Of a stretch of 24,274 nucleotides of DNA, positions 1 through 6,544 are shown piece by piece. A program made the translations under genes and the position numbers. Source of the stretch: Planctomycetales bacterium (lineage in GTDB: Bacteria > Planctomycetota > Phycisphaerae > SM23-33); contig DAOWOP010000020.1 in the NCBI GenBank assembly GCA_030642005.1, positions 1 to 24,274 of the forward strand. Reading direction: 5' to 3'. Every line of letters begins with the position of its first letter. Position 1 is the stretch's first letter. The notes beneath the pieces were generated by a model. It was given only the letters and a program-made list of their open reading frames with translations, did not search any database and was not told the origin of the DNA.

Positions 1-483
1 GATGTAAAACGCCTCGCGGACCGCCCGGCCAATGTCTTCGGCCCGCTTGATTAACATATTGTGCTTGGTAACCGGACGGGTGATGCCGGTGGTGTCCGCC
101 TCCTGGAAAGCATCGTTGCCGATCAGGGCGCTTGTAACCTGCCCGGTAATCGCCACCATCGGCACGGAGTCCATGCAGGCCGTCGCCAGTCCCGTTACGA
201 GGTTGGTCGCGCCGGGTCCGGAAGTGGCGATGCAGACGCCGACCTTTCCGGTCGAGCGAGCGTAGCCGTCGGCCATGTGAGCGGCGCCCTGCTCGTGCCG
301 GGTAAGGACGAACTGTATCGGCGTTTCATGCAGCGAGTCGAATATGGGCAGCAGCGCCCCGCCGGGAACGCCGAACAATACCTCCACGCCCTCTTCCAGC
401 AGCATTCGGTGGAACAGGTCGGCGCCATTCATGCCTTTATAACCCTTCGCGGGTTTAACGGTTTTTTTCGCAGCCTTTGACAT
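1..483 (-). CDS. ilvB: Acetolactate synthase large subunit, N-terminal part (runs off the window start)
   Basis: This is the first 161 codons of the thiamine-diphosphate enzyme that condenses two pyruvates (or pyruvate and 2-oxobutyrate) in valine, leucine and isoleucine synthesis. After a Lys-rich N-terminus of about 17 residues the protein reads NGADLFHRMLLEEGVEVLFG, then VPGGALLPIFD, RHEQGAAHMADGYARSTGKV, CIATSGPGATNLVTGLATA and ITGQV. These are the ordered signatures of the ThDP-binding N-terminal domain, including the catalytic Glu in RHEQGA. The ATG at 481-483 has AGGA six bases upstream. The gene stands alone behind its own promoter and leader (549-732), separated from ispE on the same strand. 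The C-terminal two thirds and any ilvN partner lie outside the window. Other ThDP enzymes (glyoxylate carboligase, sulfoacetaldehyde acetyltransferase) share this fold, but the attenuator-like leader with branched-chain codons favours IlvB. Confidence 0.93.
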   Translation of the reverse strand, partial: MSKAAKKTVKPAKGYKGMNGADLFHRMLLEEGVEVLFGVPGGALLPIFDSLHETPIQFVLTRHEQGAAHMADGYARSTGKVGVCIATSGPGATNLVTGLATACMDSVPMVAITGQVTSALIGNDAFQEADTTGITRPVTKHNMLIKRAEDIGRAVREAFYI

Positions 484-548
484 TTTCGGTCCTGCCTTTC
501 GTCATTATTTCATCGTCTTTCGACAGCGCATTGCTTTACCTCAAGGGG

Positions 549-599
549 AAAAACAGCGGGGGAGGTCGGCCGCTTTAAGCCCGATAAGCGGACTAAAGC
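549..599 (-). promoter_or_regulatory. Candidate ilvB attenuator: alternative hairpins ending in a U tract
   Basis: On the minus-strand RNA three pairings compete. Segment 1 (639-646, inside the leader ORF) is an exact 8-nt complement of segment 2 (586-593). Segment 2 (589-599) also pairs with segment 3 (572-583) in a stem of about 11 bp with one G-U pair and one bulge. Segment 3 (570-576, AAAGCGG) can instead pair with segment 4 (CCGCUG, 554-559), followed directly by five U residues (549-553). The leader ORF stop codon (603-605) lies just before segment 2, so a ribosome finishing the leader would cover segment 2 and free segment 3 for the terminator. This is the geometry of ribosome-mediated attenuation. 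The 3:4 stem is short and bulged, which is the weak point. Energies were not computed. Confidence 0.45.
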
Positions 600-602
600 G
601 AC

Positions 603-692
603 CTAACGTACAATGACCAACAGCAGCGCAGCGACAATGTCCGCTTCCGGGATGAAGAGTGATTTCGAGTTAGCCGCTGCAATCGTTTTCAT
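603..692 (-). CDS. Putative 29-aa leader peptide of ilvB, rich in Leu/Val/Ile codons
   Basis: A short ORF starts with ATG at 690-692 and stops at TAG (603-605). It begins MKTIAAANSKSLFIP and ends IVAALLLVIVR, so eight of the last eleven residues are Ile, Leu or Val, the amino acids whose synthesis IlvB starts. Leader peptides of ilv operons (for example IvbL in enterobacteria) have the same character. AGGT lies eight bases before the ATG. However, the -10 box at 704-709 predicts a start site near 697, which would leave only about five untranslated bases, so initiation may be nearly leaderless. The ilvB start codon is 119 bases downstream, with the competing hairpins between. It could also be a chance ORF. 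The coincidence of position, composition and promoter makes that less likely. Confidence 0.5.
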   Translation of the reverse strand: MKTIAAANSKSLFIPEADIVAALLLVIVR

Positions 693-703
693 CGTTGTTA
701 CCT

Positions 704-732
704 ATATTATCGACTTTCCCCCAAACCGTCAA
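704..732 (-). promoter_or_regulatory. Sigma-70-type promoter upstream of the ilvB leader
   Basis: Read on the minus strand, TTGACG (727-732) and TAATAT (704-709) are separated by exactly 17 bases. Each box differs from consensus in one or two positions. The predicted start site is near 697, five bases before the leader ATG. The -35 box lies just downstream of the ispE stop codon (737), so ilvB is transcribed separately from the upstream envelope operon. Confidence 0.7.
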
Positions 733-736
733 GGGC

Positions 737-1660
737 CTACCACGAATTTAATGAGACCGCCCGGCAATGATTTTTCATCTCGTCGGGCAGATTTACAATG
801 ACCGATTCAGCCTCGTTCGCATCGTCGCAGATGATGAACATGGCGCTGCCGCTGCCGGTAAGATGTACCGACAGGCCTGTCGCCTCCGCGAGACGATAAA
901 AAATCTCCGCCAACGGCGGACAAACCCGCATAGCGGCAGCCTGAAGGTCGTTGAACAGTTCGCCCCGCCATTCCGAAACAGGTTCATCTAATTGCTGACG
1001 GCTGACCGCTGATTGCCCTTCGACAGGCTCAGGGCCGTGAGCGGAGTCGAACGGCTGATCGCTGTTCGCTTTATAAGCGGCATAGACGTCTGCGGTGGGG
1101 CAGTGCGGGTCGGGAAGATAAAGAATTGCGCCGAAGGGATGTACCCTGACTGGTTCGACAAGTTCGCCTCGTCCGCGGATTCTCACCGTCGGACCGGCCA
1201 GGAACAGCGGTACGTCCGAACCGAGCCGCCCGGCCAGGTCGGCCAGTTGTTCGGCGCTCAGGTGCAGTTCCCACAATTGATTAAGCGCCAGGAGTGTCGC
1301 AGCCGCATCGCTGCTGCCTCCGCCCAGGCCGGCGCCGGCGGGTATCCGCTTGGTCAGTTCGATGTCCACACCGGGGCGATTTTCGGGCAACAACTCCGCC
1401 GCCCGAAGTATAAGATTTTCTTGTACCGCTCCGCAATCCAGGCCGCAGCAGACCAGGTTTATTTTGCCGTCCCGCCGAGGACGGAAGAGCAATTCATCGT
1501 ACAGCGTAACCTTCGCGACGACCGAATCCAGTTCGTGGTAGCCGTCGTCGCGCCGGCCAAGGACGCGCAGAGTAAGGTTTATTTTCGCCGGCGCGCGCCA
1601 GAGCAGCGCGCCGTCGGCGGTTCGTTCATTCCTTACCCTTGATGGACACAATAGACTCAC
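737..1660 (-). CDS. ispE: 4-diphosphocytidyl-2-C-methyl-D-erythritol kinase
   Basis: This GHMP kinase phosphorylates the 2-hydroxyl of CDP-methylerythritol in the non-mevalonate (MEP) pathway and so supplies isoprenoids, including the undecaprenyl carrier for wall synthesis. Visible motifs are PAKINLTLRV (residues 24-33, with the catalytic Lys and Asn region), the phosphate-binding IPAGAGLGGGSSDAA (106-120), GSDVPLFL (147-154) and the C-terminal LTGSGSAMF (267-275). At 307 residues it is slightly longer than usual. The excess lies at residues 199-225, where a palindromic repeat and heptamer units are translated (see the repeat at 994-1070). The start is a GTG at 1658-1660 with no strong ribosome site. 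No in-frame ATG lies before the first motif. It follows plsY by 16 bases in the same operon, a common arrangement with lipid genes. Confidence 0.93.
   Translation of the reverse strand: MSLLCPSRVRNERTADGALLWRAPAKINLTLRVLGRRDDGYHELDSVVAKVTLYDELLFRPRRDGKINLVCCGLDCGAVQENLILRAAELLPENRPGVDIELTKRIPAGAGLGGGSSDAAATLLALNQLWELHLSAEQLADLAGRLGSDVPLFLAGPTVRIRGRGELVEPVRVHPFGAILYLPDPHCPTADVYAAYKANSDQPFDSAHGPEPVEGQSAVSRQQLDEPVSEWRGELFNDLQAAAMRVCPPLAEIFYRLAEATGLSVHLTGSGSAMFIICDDANEAESVIVNLPDEMKNHCRAVSLNSW
994..1070. repeat. 39-nt palindromic element inserted in a heptamer array inside ispE
   Basis: Bases 1015-1053 contain TTCGAC (1019-1024) and CTCA (1028-1031) paired with TGAG (1038-1041) and GTCGAA (1046-1051). 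They sit in a run of 7-base units: GCTGACG, GCTGACC and GCTGATT before (994-1014) and GCTGATC and GCTGTTC after (1054-1067). Removing exactly 1015-1053 joins the heptamers without a gap, so the element looks like a clean 13-codon insertion. In ispE it encodes PFDSAHGPEPVEG, and the heptamers encode the flanking Ser/Gln-rich residues. From memory, PFDSAHGPEPVEG-like strings recur in unrelated proteins of environmental bacteria, like the palindromic elements known in Rickettsia. This was not checked here. Confidence 0.75.
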
Positions 1661-1676
1661 TAATCACTTGTTCCGT

Positions 1677-2342
1677 TTATCTTCCGATCTTGTTTTCCGT
1701 CCCATTCAGAAGTCTTGCGATATTGCTTCGATGGCGGATTATGACCAGTCCGGCCATTGCCGCTGCGAACGCCAGCAGCGGCCAGAGCCGGCCGACAGAC
1801 CAATCATCGAACAGCAGGCATGAACCCGCGAACAGCAGCGGAAAGGCCCCGGCTGCGATAATCGACGCCAGCGAAACGTACCGGCTGACGAGCACCACGG
1901 CCACCCAGATACCCAGAGCCGCCAGGCCCGCCCATGTGAAGTAAGGATAAAACCCCAGCAGCACGCCGAGTGAAGTGGCTACGCCCTTGCCGCCTCGGAA
2001 TCGCAACCAGAAACTGAAAACGTGTCCGGCAATCGCACCGAACGCCACAGCCAGCCAGGCAGCCTGCTTGTAAGCCGGTAATTCGCCCACGCCCGCCCCT
2101 CGCAGGTAAATCCCCGCCAGCAGGACCGGCAGCAAACCCTTCAGCACGTCGATGACGAAGCACAGGTAGCCCCACTTCCGCCCGACGACCCTGCCGACGT
2201 TGGTCGCCCCGACGTTGCCGCTGCCGGCTTTGCGGAGGTCGATGCCGCGGAAGCGGGCGATAATCACACCGAACGGCGTCGAACCTATCACATACGCCGC
2301 TGCCGGTAACGCCACGAAATTCAGCAGTGTTTCGCTCGTCAT
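1677..2342 (-). CDS. plsY: Acyl-phosphate:glycerol-3-phosphate acyltransferase
   Basis: PlsY is an inner-membrane enzyme that transfers the acyl group from acyl-phosphate to glycerol-3-phosphate, the first step of phospholipid synthesis. The 221 residues are mostly hydrophobic, with several membrane segments. The three family motifs are present: GSTPFGVIIAR then DLRKAGSGNVGATNVGR (residues 20-51), HVFSFWLRFRGGKGVAT (107-123, with the glycine-rich phosphate loop) and HRSNIARLLNGTENKIG near the C-terminus. Length matches the family. The ATG at 2340-2342 overlaps the stop codon of the upstream glycosyltransferase in an ATGA arrangement, which implies translational coupling. The usual neighbour gpsA is not here. 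It lies instead between an LPS-type glycosyltransferase and ispE. Confidence 0.95.
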   Translation of the reverse strand: MTSETLLNFVALPAAAYVIGSTPFGVIIARFRGIDLRKAGSGNVGATNVGRVVGRKWGYLCFVIDVLKGLLPVLLAGIYLRGAGVGELPAYKQAAWLAVAFGAIAGHVFSFWLRFRGGKGVATSLGVLLGFYPYFTWAGLAALGIWVAVVLVSRYVSLASIIAAGAFPLLFAGSCLLFDDWSVGRLWPLLAFAAAMAGLVIIRHRSNIARLLNGTENKIGR

Positions 2343-3475
2343 CGCCCGACAATCTCCGCATAGATTTTTTCCAGTTCATCCACCTGGCGGGTATTTGAGG
2401 CGAAATCGGCGGCAACTCGGCAGGCATTAGCCATGTCCAACCGCTTCGGCTTATCCGACAGTTTTTCCATCCCTGCGACAATGCCGGGCCGGTCGCGCGG
2501 CGATTCGACTGTTATTCCGGCCCCGTGAGCCAGCAATTCTGCCGCCCCGTTGAATCGCGTCGTCAGCGAGGGAACCGACCAGCGGATCGCCTCCAGCACG
2601 ACCCGGCTACAGGCGTCCTGCCAACTGAGCAGCACAACAGCATCGGCGGCGGAGTACAGTTCGAAGATATTCGCCACGGCATCCTCGAAAACGACGCGCT
2701 CGCTCACGCCGCACTGTCCAGCCAGCCGGCGATAAGCCCCGACCCGCCTGCCGCCGACGATTATAAGCCTGGCGTTATCGGAGGTCAGATCGGCGAAGGC
2801 CTCGATAGTCTCGGCGACGCCTTTGAGGGCGAAATTGTGCGCGACGGTCAGAAAAACGACGGTTTTCTCACCCATCTTCCACCGCTGTCGCCATTGCGTC
2901 CGCCAGGAAATCCGCCTGGCCTCATTGACCTGCGGTACGTCCACGCCGCTATAGACCAGGCGGACGTTCTGACGTCGGTCGTAGTGGCAGGAGAATTCTT
3001 CGAGAACCATCTGGCTGATGCCCAGGCACATCACCGCCGGATCGGCGACGATCTGCCTTTCCAGTTTCAACGCCAGCATTCGGGCGCGATTCAGCGGCAG
3101 GACCGCCCGGCTGATTGTCCTGCCGAGCGGACAAAGGCGCCGCTGCTTTCCGGCGAGTTGCCCGGGGATCGTCCCACCGCGAGGCTGATAGACGTTCGCG
3201 CCCGGCACGGGCAGCGTGGCATGGACGATGTCGTATCCCTCGCGCCGCACAACCTGGCGGACCGTAGCGGCAAATTTTGCCAGCCGACCCGCTCGACCGA
3301 TACCGACGGTTCCGAGAGGTAGGACCTCCACGCCTGTGATGTCCGATTTGCCTTCCTGACACAGCACGGTTACGTCATGGCCTCGACGGGCCAGTTCGGC
3401 GGCAATCTCGGCCACCGACCGCTCGCGCCCGCCGCTGTCCGGCGACATCTTCTCAATGACAAGTGCAATTCTCAA
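2339..3475 (-). CDS. Glycosyltransferase family 4, WaaG-like (LPS core)
   Basis: This 378-residue retaining glycosyltransferase of GT-B fold starts MRIALVIEKMSPDSGGRERS, the typical N-terminal strand and acceptor-side glycine loop. It then has GHDVTVLC, a YSGVDV linker, VVFLTVAHNFALKGVAETIE opening the donor domain, IIVGG, and the C-terminal nucleotide-sugar region DACSRVVLEAIRWSVP, where the Asp and Glu correspond to the family E-x7-E motif. The neighbours waaF and a WaaP-like kinase suggest that it adds a hexose to the LPS inner core, as WaaG does. Donor and acceptor cannot be read from sequence. The start is TTG at 3473-3475, supported by GGGA nine bases upstream. The 3' end overlaps plsY by four bases. 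Confidence 0.85.
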   Translation of the reverse strand: MRIALVIEKMSPDSGGRERSVAEIAAELARRGHDVTVLCQEGKSDITGVEVLPLGTVGIGRAGRLAKFAATVRQVVRREGYDIVHATLPVPGANVYQPRGGTIPGQLAGKQRRLCPLGRTISRAVLPLNRARMLALKLERQIVADPAVMCLGISQMVLEEFSCHYDRRQNVRLVYSGVDVPQVNEARRISWRTQWRQRWKMGEKTVVFLTVAHNFALKGVAETIEAFADLTSDNARLIIVGGRRVGAYRRLAGQCGVSERVVFEDAVANIFELYSAADAVVLLSWQDACSRVVLEAIRWSVPSLTTRFNGAAELLAHGAGITVESPRDRPGIVAGMEKLSDKPKRLDMANACRVAADFASNTRQVDELEKIYAEIVGR

Positions 3476-3493
3476 TTGGATGTTCCCAAGAAG

Positions 3494-3613
3494 ATTAGCA
3501 GGGATACAGGGGATGCACGGGATAAAAACTTATAAAAGTTTGAAACCCCGAAGTCTTTTTTACTGTTGTTAATTATTTTTTATATCCCCTGAATCCCTTG
3601 TATCCCTGCTAAT
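3494..3613. repeat. Long inverted repeat built of GGGAT units, spanning the end of the kinase gene
   Basis: Arm 1 (3494-3523) starts ATTAGCAGGGATACA. The reverse complement of arm 2 (3584-3613) starts with the same fifteen bases and matches 27 of 30 overall. Both arms carry GGGAT two more times. The spacer of 60 bases is AT-rich. Arm 2 lies inside the reading frame of the upstream kinase and supplies its last residues. The transcript would form a long hairpin between the kinase and GT4 genes. A second element of similar make-up lies at 7346-7485. Confidence 0.75.
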
Positions 3614-4384
3614 TTTTTTCTGTTGTCTTTGTCGCATTGAGGCGACCTTCCGGTCAATCTCCGCTGACCAGTATGCGGGTTCGGAATTGCCTGTTTCGGA
3701 CAAATAACGTTCCAAAAAATCGTCCCAGCACCTGTCCACCCACGCCGGCGGCATCGAATATTTCAACTGGGCAAGGTCTTTGACGCGCCAGCGGAAGGTC
3801 CGCCATTTCGGCGCAAAGACCCGCGCCAAATCAATGAGATATAATCTCAATCCGTCGGGTGACTCGTCCAGAAATATATGCGAGGCGTACAGGTCGCGGT
3901 GGACACAGCCGCCGGCGTGAAGCGAAACAACCATGCTCAACAAGGCGTCATTGAACCGCTTCATCACCGCACCACTCAGGTCGTGGCGGGCCAGGAAATC
4001 ATCGAAGCAACGCTCCAGCGCATCGCCGGGAACGGCCGAGACGATTATGTAACTCCGCCGGACGCCGAGTACGTCTCGCTGCTCGCCCATCGCCACGGCG
4101 CGCATCGTCGGTACGCCGGCGACCTGGAGGCGGCGGATATTTTCGAATTCGCGTCTGGCCTGACTTGTGCGTCCCAAACGTTGCAGCCATAGCGTAGGCC
4201 CGTAACGCTTCAGGTACCACTCGACGGTTTGGCCGGACTCATCCGTTAATTGCAGACGAAATCGCTGCCGGGTTCCCAGCCCCGGCTTGGACAATTCCTC
4301 CCCGCCGGTGTAAGCGAACGCACCGGCCACCGTGTCCAGCCCCTCACGCTCCAACAGGATTTGATCGGACCGACTATCGTTCAC
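3569..4384 (-). CDS. LPS-core kinase-like protein (WaaP / Kdo-kinase family)
   Basis: The 271-residue protein has a small-molecule kinase fold. Visible are the possible ATP-binding Lys in WYLKRYGP (near residue 59), the catalytic loop VHRDLYASHIFL (161-172, with HRD plus a downstream His in place of the usual Asn), and LYLIDLARV (181-189), whose Asp185 replaces the DFG Asp. This is the pattern of the Kdo/WaaP kinase family, which phosphorylates heptose or Kdo of the LPS core. Its GTG start (4382-4384) overlaps the waaF stop by 11 bases, so the two are likely co-translated and may act on the same heptose. Residues from about 258 to the end are encoded by the inverted repeat at 3584-3613 and look foreign (charged, low complexity). 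Substrate is inferred from context. Confidence 0.82.
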   Translation of the reverse strand: MNDSRSDQILLEREGLDTVAGAFAYTGGEELSKPGLGTRQRFRLQLTDESGQTVEWYLKRYGPTLWLQRLGRTSQARREFENIRRLQVAGVPTMRAVAMGEQRDVLGVRRSYIIVSAVPGDALERCFDDFLARHDLSGAVMKRFNDALLSMVVSLHAGGCVHRDLYASHIFLDESPDGLRLYLIDLARVFAPKWRTFRWRVKDLAQLKYSMPPAWVDRCWDDFLERYLSETGNSEPAYWSAEIDRKVASMRQRQQKKISRDTRDSGDIKNN

Positions 4385-5414
4385 GGAGCAGTTCCTCGGC
4401 TGCGGTCAGGACCGTTTCCGGCGGGATTTTCAACATGCACTGATGGTGTTCAGGCCCGGGCGGCAGCGGACATTCCTTTTTTTGGCAAGGCCCGCAGGGA
4501 ACATCGGTGCGGACGATTCGCTCGTTATTATAGTAAATCGTCGTCCAGTCCGGGTCGGTTGATCCGAAAATGGTAACGACCGGGACGCCGAAGGCCGCCG
4601 CGAAGTGTCGCGGGCCTGTGTCGTTGGTTATCATAAGGTTCGAGATGCGAACCATCGCCTTCAGCAGCCCCAGCGTGTTGGCGACCCGCGCCAGATTCAG
4701 CAGCGGCGGATGCTTCATCGCATCTGCGACCGCCGCGGCGATGGGTTTTTCGTTCGGGCCGGCATTGATGATAATCTGCGCCCCGCGGCTGTCAATAAGC
4801 CCGTCGGCAACGGCGGCGAATCGCCTGGCCGGATATATTTTACCGGTCCCGTACGAGGCTCCCGGATTCAGCAGGACAATCGGTCTTTCTTCATCAGCGC
4901 CGGCTTCGGCAAGCAATGTCGTTGCCAGGGCGGCGTCGGCATCGCTGACGGCCAGTTCCATCCGCCTGTCGTCGGCGTCGCAGCCGAGGTGTTCGGCAAG
5001 GGCGAGGTAGTAATCCACCGCGGGTACGACGGCAAAGTTGCCGTCGGCATCGCGCGGAGGAGACAACTTATCGGTCAACAGCCGGCCTCGACCGTCGCGG
5101 TCATAGCCGAGCCGCCTGCTTACTCCGCTCATCCAGGCGATTAATGCGCTGCGGAAACTGTTAGTCCCCAGCACAGCCAGGTCGAACCGCTTGTACTGAA
5201 GGGCGCGAACCGGGCCTAATATCCCATCGGCAAGGATGATTTCGTCTGTCCACGGATTGGGCGTCAGCGTCGCCGCCGCCGCCGAGCGGGCCAGCAGCGT
5301 CAGATGCGCGCCGGCGAACCGCTCGCGGATCGCACGAAGCGCCGGCGTGAACATCACCGCATCGCCGACCCAATTGGGGACAAAGACGACAATCCGTTGT
5401 GGCTTATCCGGCAT
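4374..5414 (-). CDS. waaF: ADP-heptose:LPS heptosyltransferase II-like (GT9)
   Basis: This GT9 enzyme transfers heptose from ADP-heptose to the inner core of lipopolysaccharide at the cytoplasmic face. The 346 residues include VPNWVGDAVMFTPALRAIR (12-30, acceptor-side motif), LLNPGASYGTGKIYPARRF opening the donor domain, and NDTGPRHFAAAFGVPVVTIF, followed by GSTDP, the GT9 nucleotide-sugar site. Near the C-terminus a Cys-rich stretch, PCGPCQKKECPLPP, is typical of WaaF. The ATG at 5412-5414 has no ribosome site, but TACAAT lies six bases before it on the coding strand, which would fit a leaderless mRNA. No matching -35 box is visible. It heads the minus-strand operon and diverges from the hydrolase gene. 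Confidence 0.92.
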   Translation of the reverse strand: MPDKPQRIVVFVPNWVGDAVMFTPALRAIRERFAGAHLTLLARSAAAATLTPNPWTDEIILADGILGPVRALQYKRFDLAVLGTNSFRSALIAWMSGVSRRLGYDRDGRGRLLTDKLSPPRDADGNFAVVPAVDYYLALAEHLGCDADDRRMELAVSDADAALATTLLAEAGADEERPIVLLNPGASYGTGKIYPARRFAAVADGLIDSRGAQIIINAGPNEKPIAAAVADAMKHPPLLNLARVANTLGLLKAMVRISNLMITNDTGPRHFAAAFGVPVVTIFGSTDPDWTTIYYNNERIVRTDVPCGPCQKKECPLPPGPEHHQCMLKIPPETVLTAAEELLRER

Positions 5415-5497
5415 GTTGGTATTGTATAGGTAAATTCAATTATGGCACAGGTTTTCGGTATCTACTGCCAATACGCATTGGTTTGGAGATGACAATT

Positions 5498-6544
5498 ATG
5501 AGCAAATCTGGTCTGGGCATTTCAATTGATACATTGTACCGACAAGTGGTGCTCCAAACCCGGCAATCGCATGGGTTCGGATCGCGGAAGGGCGAATCGT
5601 TTCGCGCCTGGCAGAAGCGACTGGGCAAGAAGTTGCTGGAACTATTGGCGATTGCGGGCAAGCCCAGGTCGGCTCCGCCGGTGCGGTTCGTTCAGGAAGA
5701 GCGGATGGACGGTTACATCCGTCGTCGCGGGTATATGATTGCCGACGATGAACTGGCCGTGCCGTTTTACGTGCTGGAGCCGGACCCGAAACCGAAAGGT
5801 AAGATGGGCGTCTGCATGGCGGCCGTCGGGCATTCCAAATGGGCCAAGGATACACCCGTCGGAATCATACACGACGAGGATGATCGCGAGTCGATCGAGG
5901 AAGGTCAGCGCGACTATGCCGTGCAGGCGGTCCGCAGGGGCTATCTGGCTATCTCGCCCGACTGGCGAGGTTTCGGCGAATTAGTCCTGGCCGAGGACAT
6001 CGACGACGAACGCAACGGGTGTTGGCAATTGTCGATGCGGGCGATGCAACTGGGCAGGCCGTTGCTGGGGCAGCGAGTCTCCGACGCGATGCAACTACTG
6101 GACTGGGCGTTGGCCCGCAAAGATACCGATCGGCGACGGGTCGTGATGACCGGCAACAGCGGCGGCGGAACGATGACGCTGTTCACCTCGGCAGTAGATA
6201 AGCGTATCACGGCTTCAGCGCCGAGTTGCTATTTCTCAACCTTCGCCGGAAGCATAATGGCCATGTGGCACTGCCCGTGCAACTTTGTACCGGGCATCCA
6301 ACCAGTGGCCGAGATGTCCGACCTTGCCGGACTGTTCGCGCCTAAGCCGATGCTCATCATCGCCGGTACAAAGGATACAATCTTCCCCATCGACGCTGTG
6401 CGCGAAGGCTTTGCGAATCTGAAGAAAATCTATGCCGCAGCAGGGGTTGCCGACAACGTTGAACTCTACGAAGGCCCCGGCGGGCATCGCTACTACTCCG
6501 CCCGCGTGTGGGATTTCTTCCGGGAAAAACTTCCTGGTGATTAA
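5498..6544 (+). CDS. Alpha/beta hydrolase (esterase/acetyl-xylan-esterase-like)
   Basis: The 348-residue protein is a cytoplasmic-looking alpha/beta hydrolase with a complete predicted triad. The nucleophile elbow is TGNSGGGTM (Ser221), the acid is in AGTKDTIFP (Asp293) and the base in PGGHRYY (His330). ISPDWRGFGE (152-161) probably holds the oxyanion-loop region. The family includes acetyl-xylan esterases and prolyl-oligopeptidase-like enzymes. The substrate cannot be told. The reading frame is open from 5399, but the ATG at 5498 is preferred because GGAG ends nine bases before it. An ATG at 5489 is too close to that site. No signal peptide is visible. The gene diverges from waaF and converges with the lipoprotein gene, overlapping it by four bases at the 3' ends. 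Confidence 0.8.
   Translation: MSKSGLGISIDTLYRQVVLQTRQSHGFGSRKGESFRAWQKRLGKKLLELLAIAGKPRSAPPVRFVQEERMDGYIRRRGYMIADDELAVPFYVLEPDPKPKGKMGVCMAAVGHSKWAKDTPVGIIHDEDDRESIEEGQRDYAVQAVRRGYLAISPDWRGFGELVLAEDIDDERNGCWQLSMRAMQLGRPLLGQRVSDAMQLLDWALARKDTDRRRVVMTGNSGGGTMTLFTSAVDKRITASAPSCYFSTFAGSIMAMWHCPCNFVPGIQPVAEMSDLAGLFAPKPMLIIAGTKDTIFPIDAVREGFANLKKIYAAAGVADNVELYEGPGGHRYYSARVWDFFREKLPGD

Noticed and set aside
613..801. 62-codon plus-strand ORF starting MTNSSAATMSAS
   Set aside because: It lies antisense to the ilvB leader ORF and promoter and runs into the end of ispE. It has no ribosome site and its composition reflects those features.
1141..1175. Second possible repeat in ispE (GELVEPV, resembling other palindromic-element peptides)
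   Set aside because: The segment aligns with the normal G-x-G-E-x-L-x-P stretch of IspE and has no flanking palindrome, so it is native sequence.
2525..3322. 265-codon plus-strand ORF
   Set aside because: It is opposite the GT4 gene, has no recognisable motif and no ribosome site.
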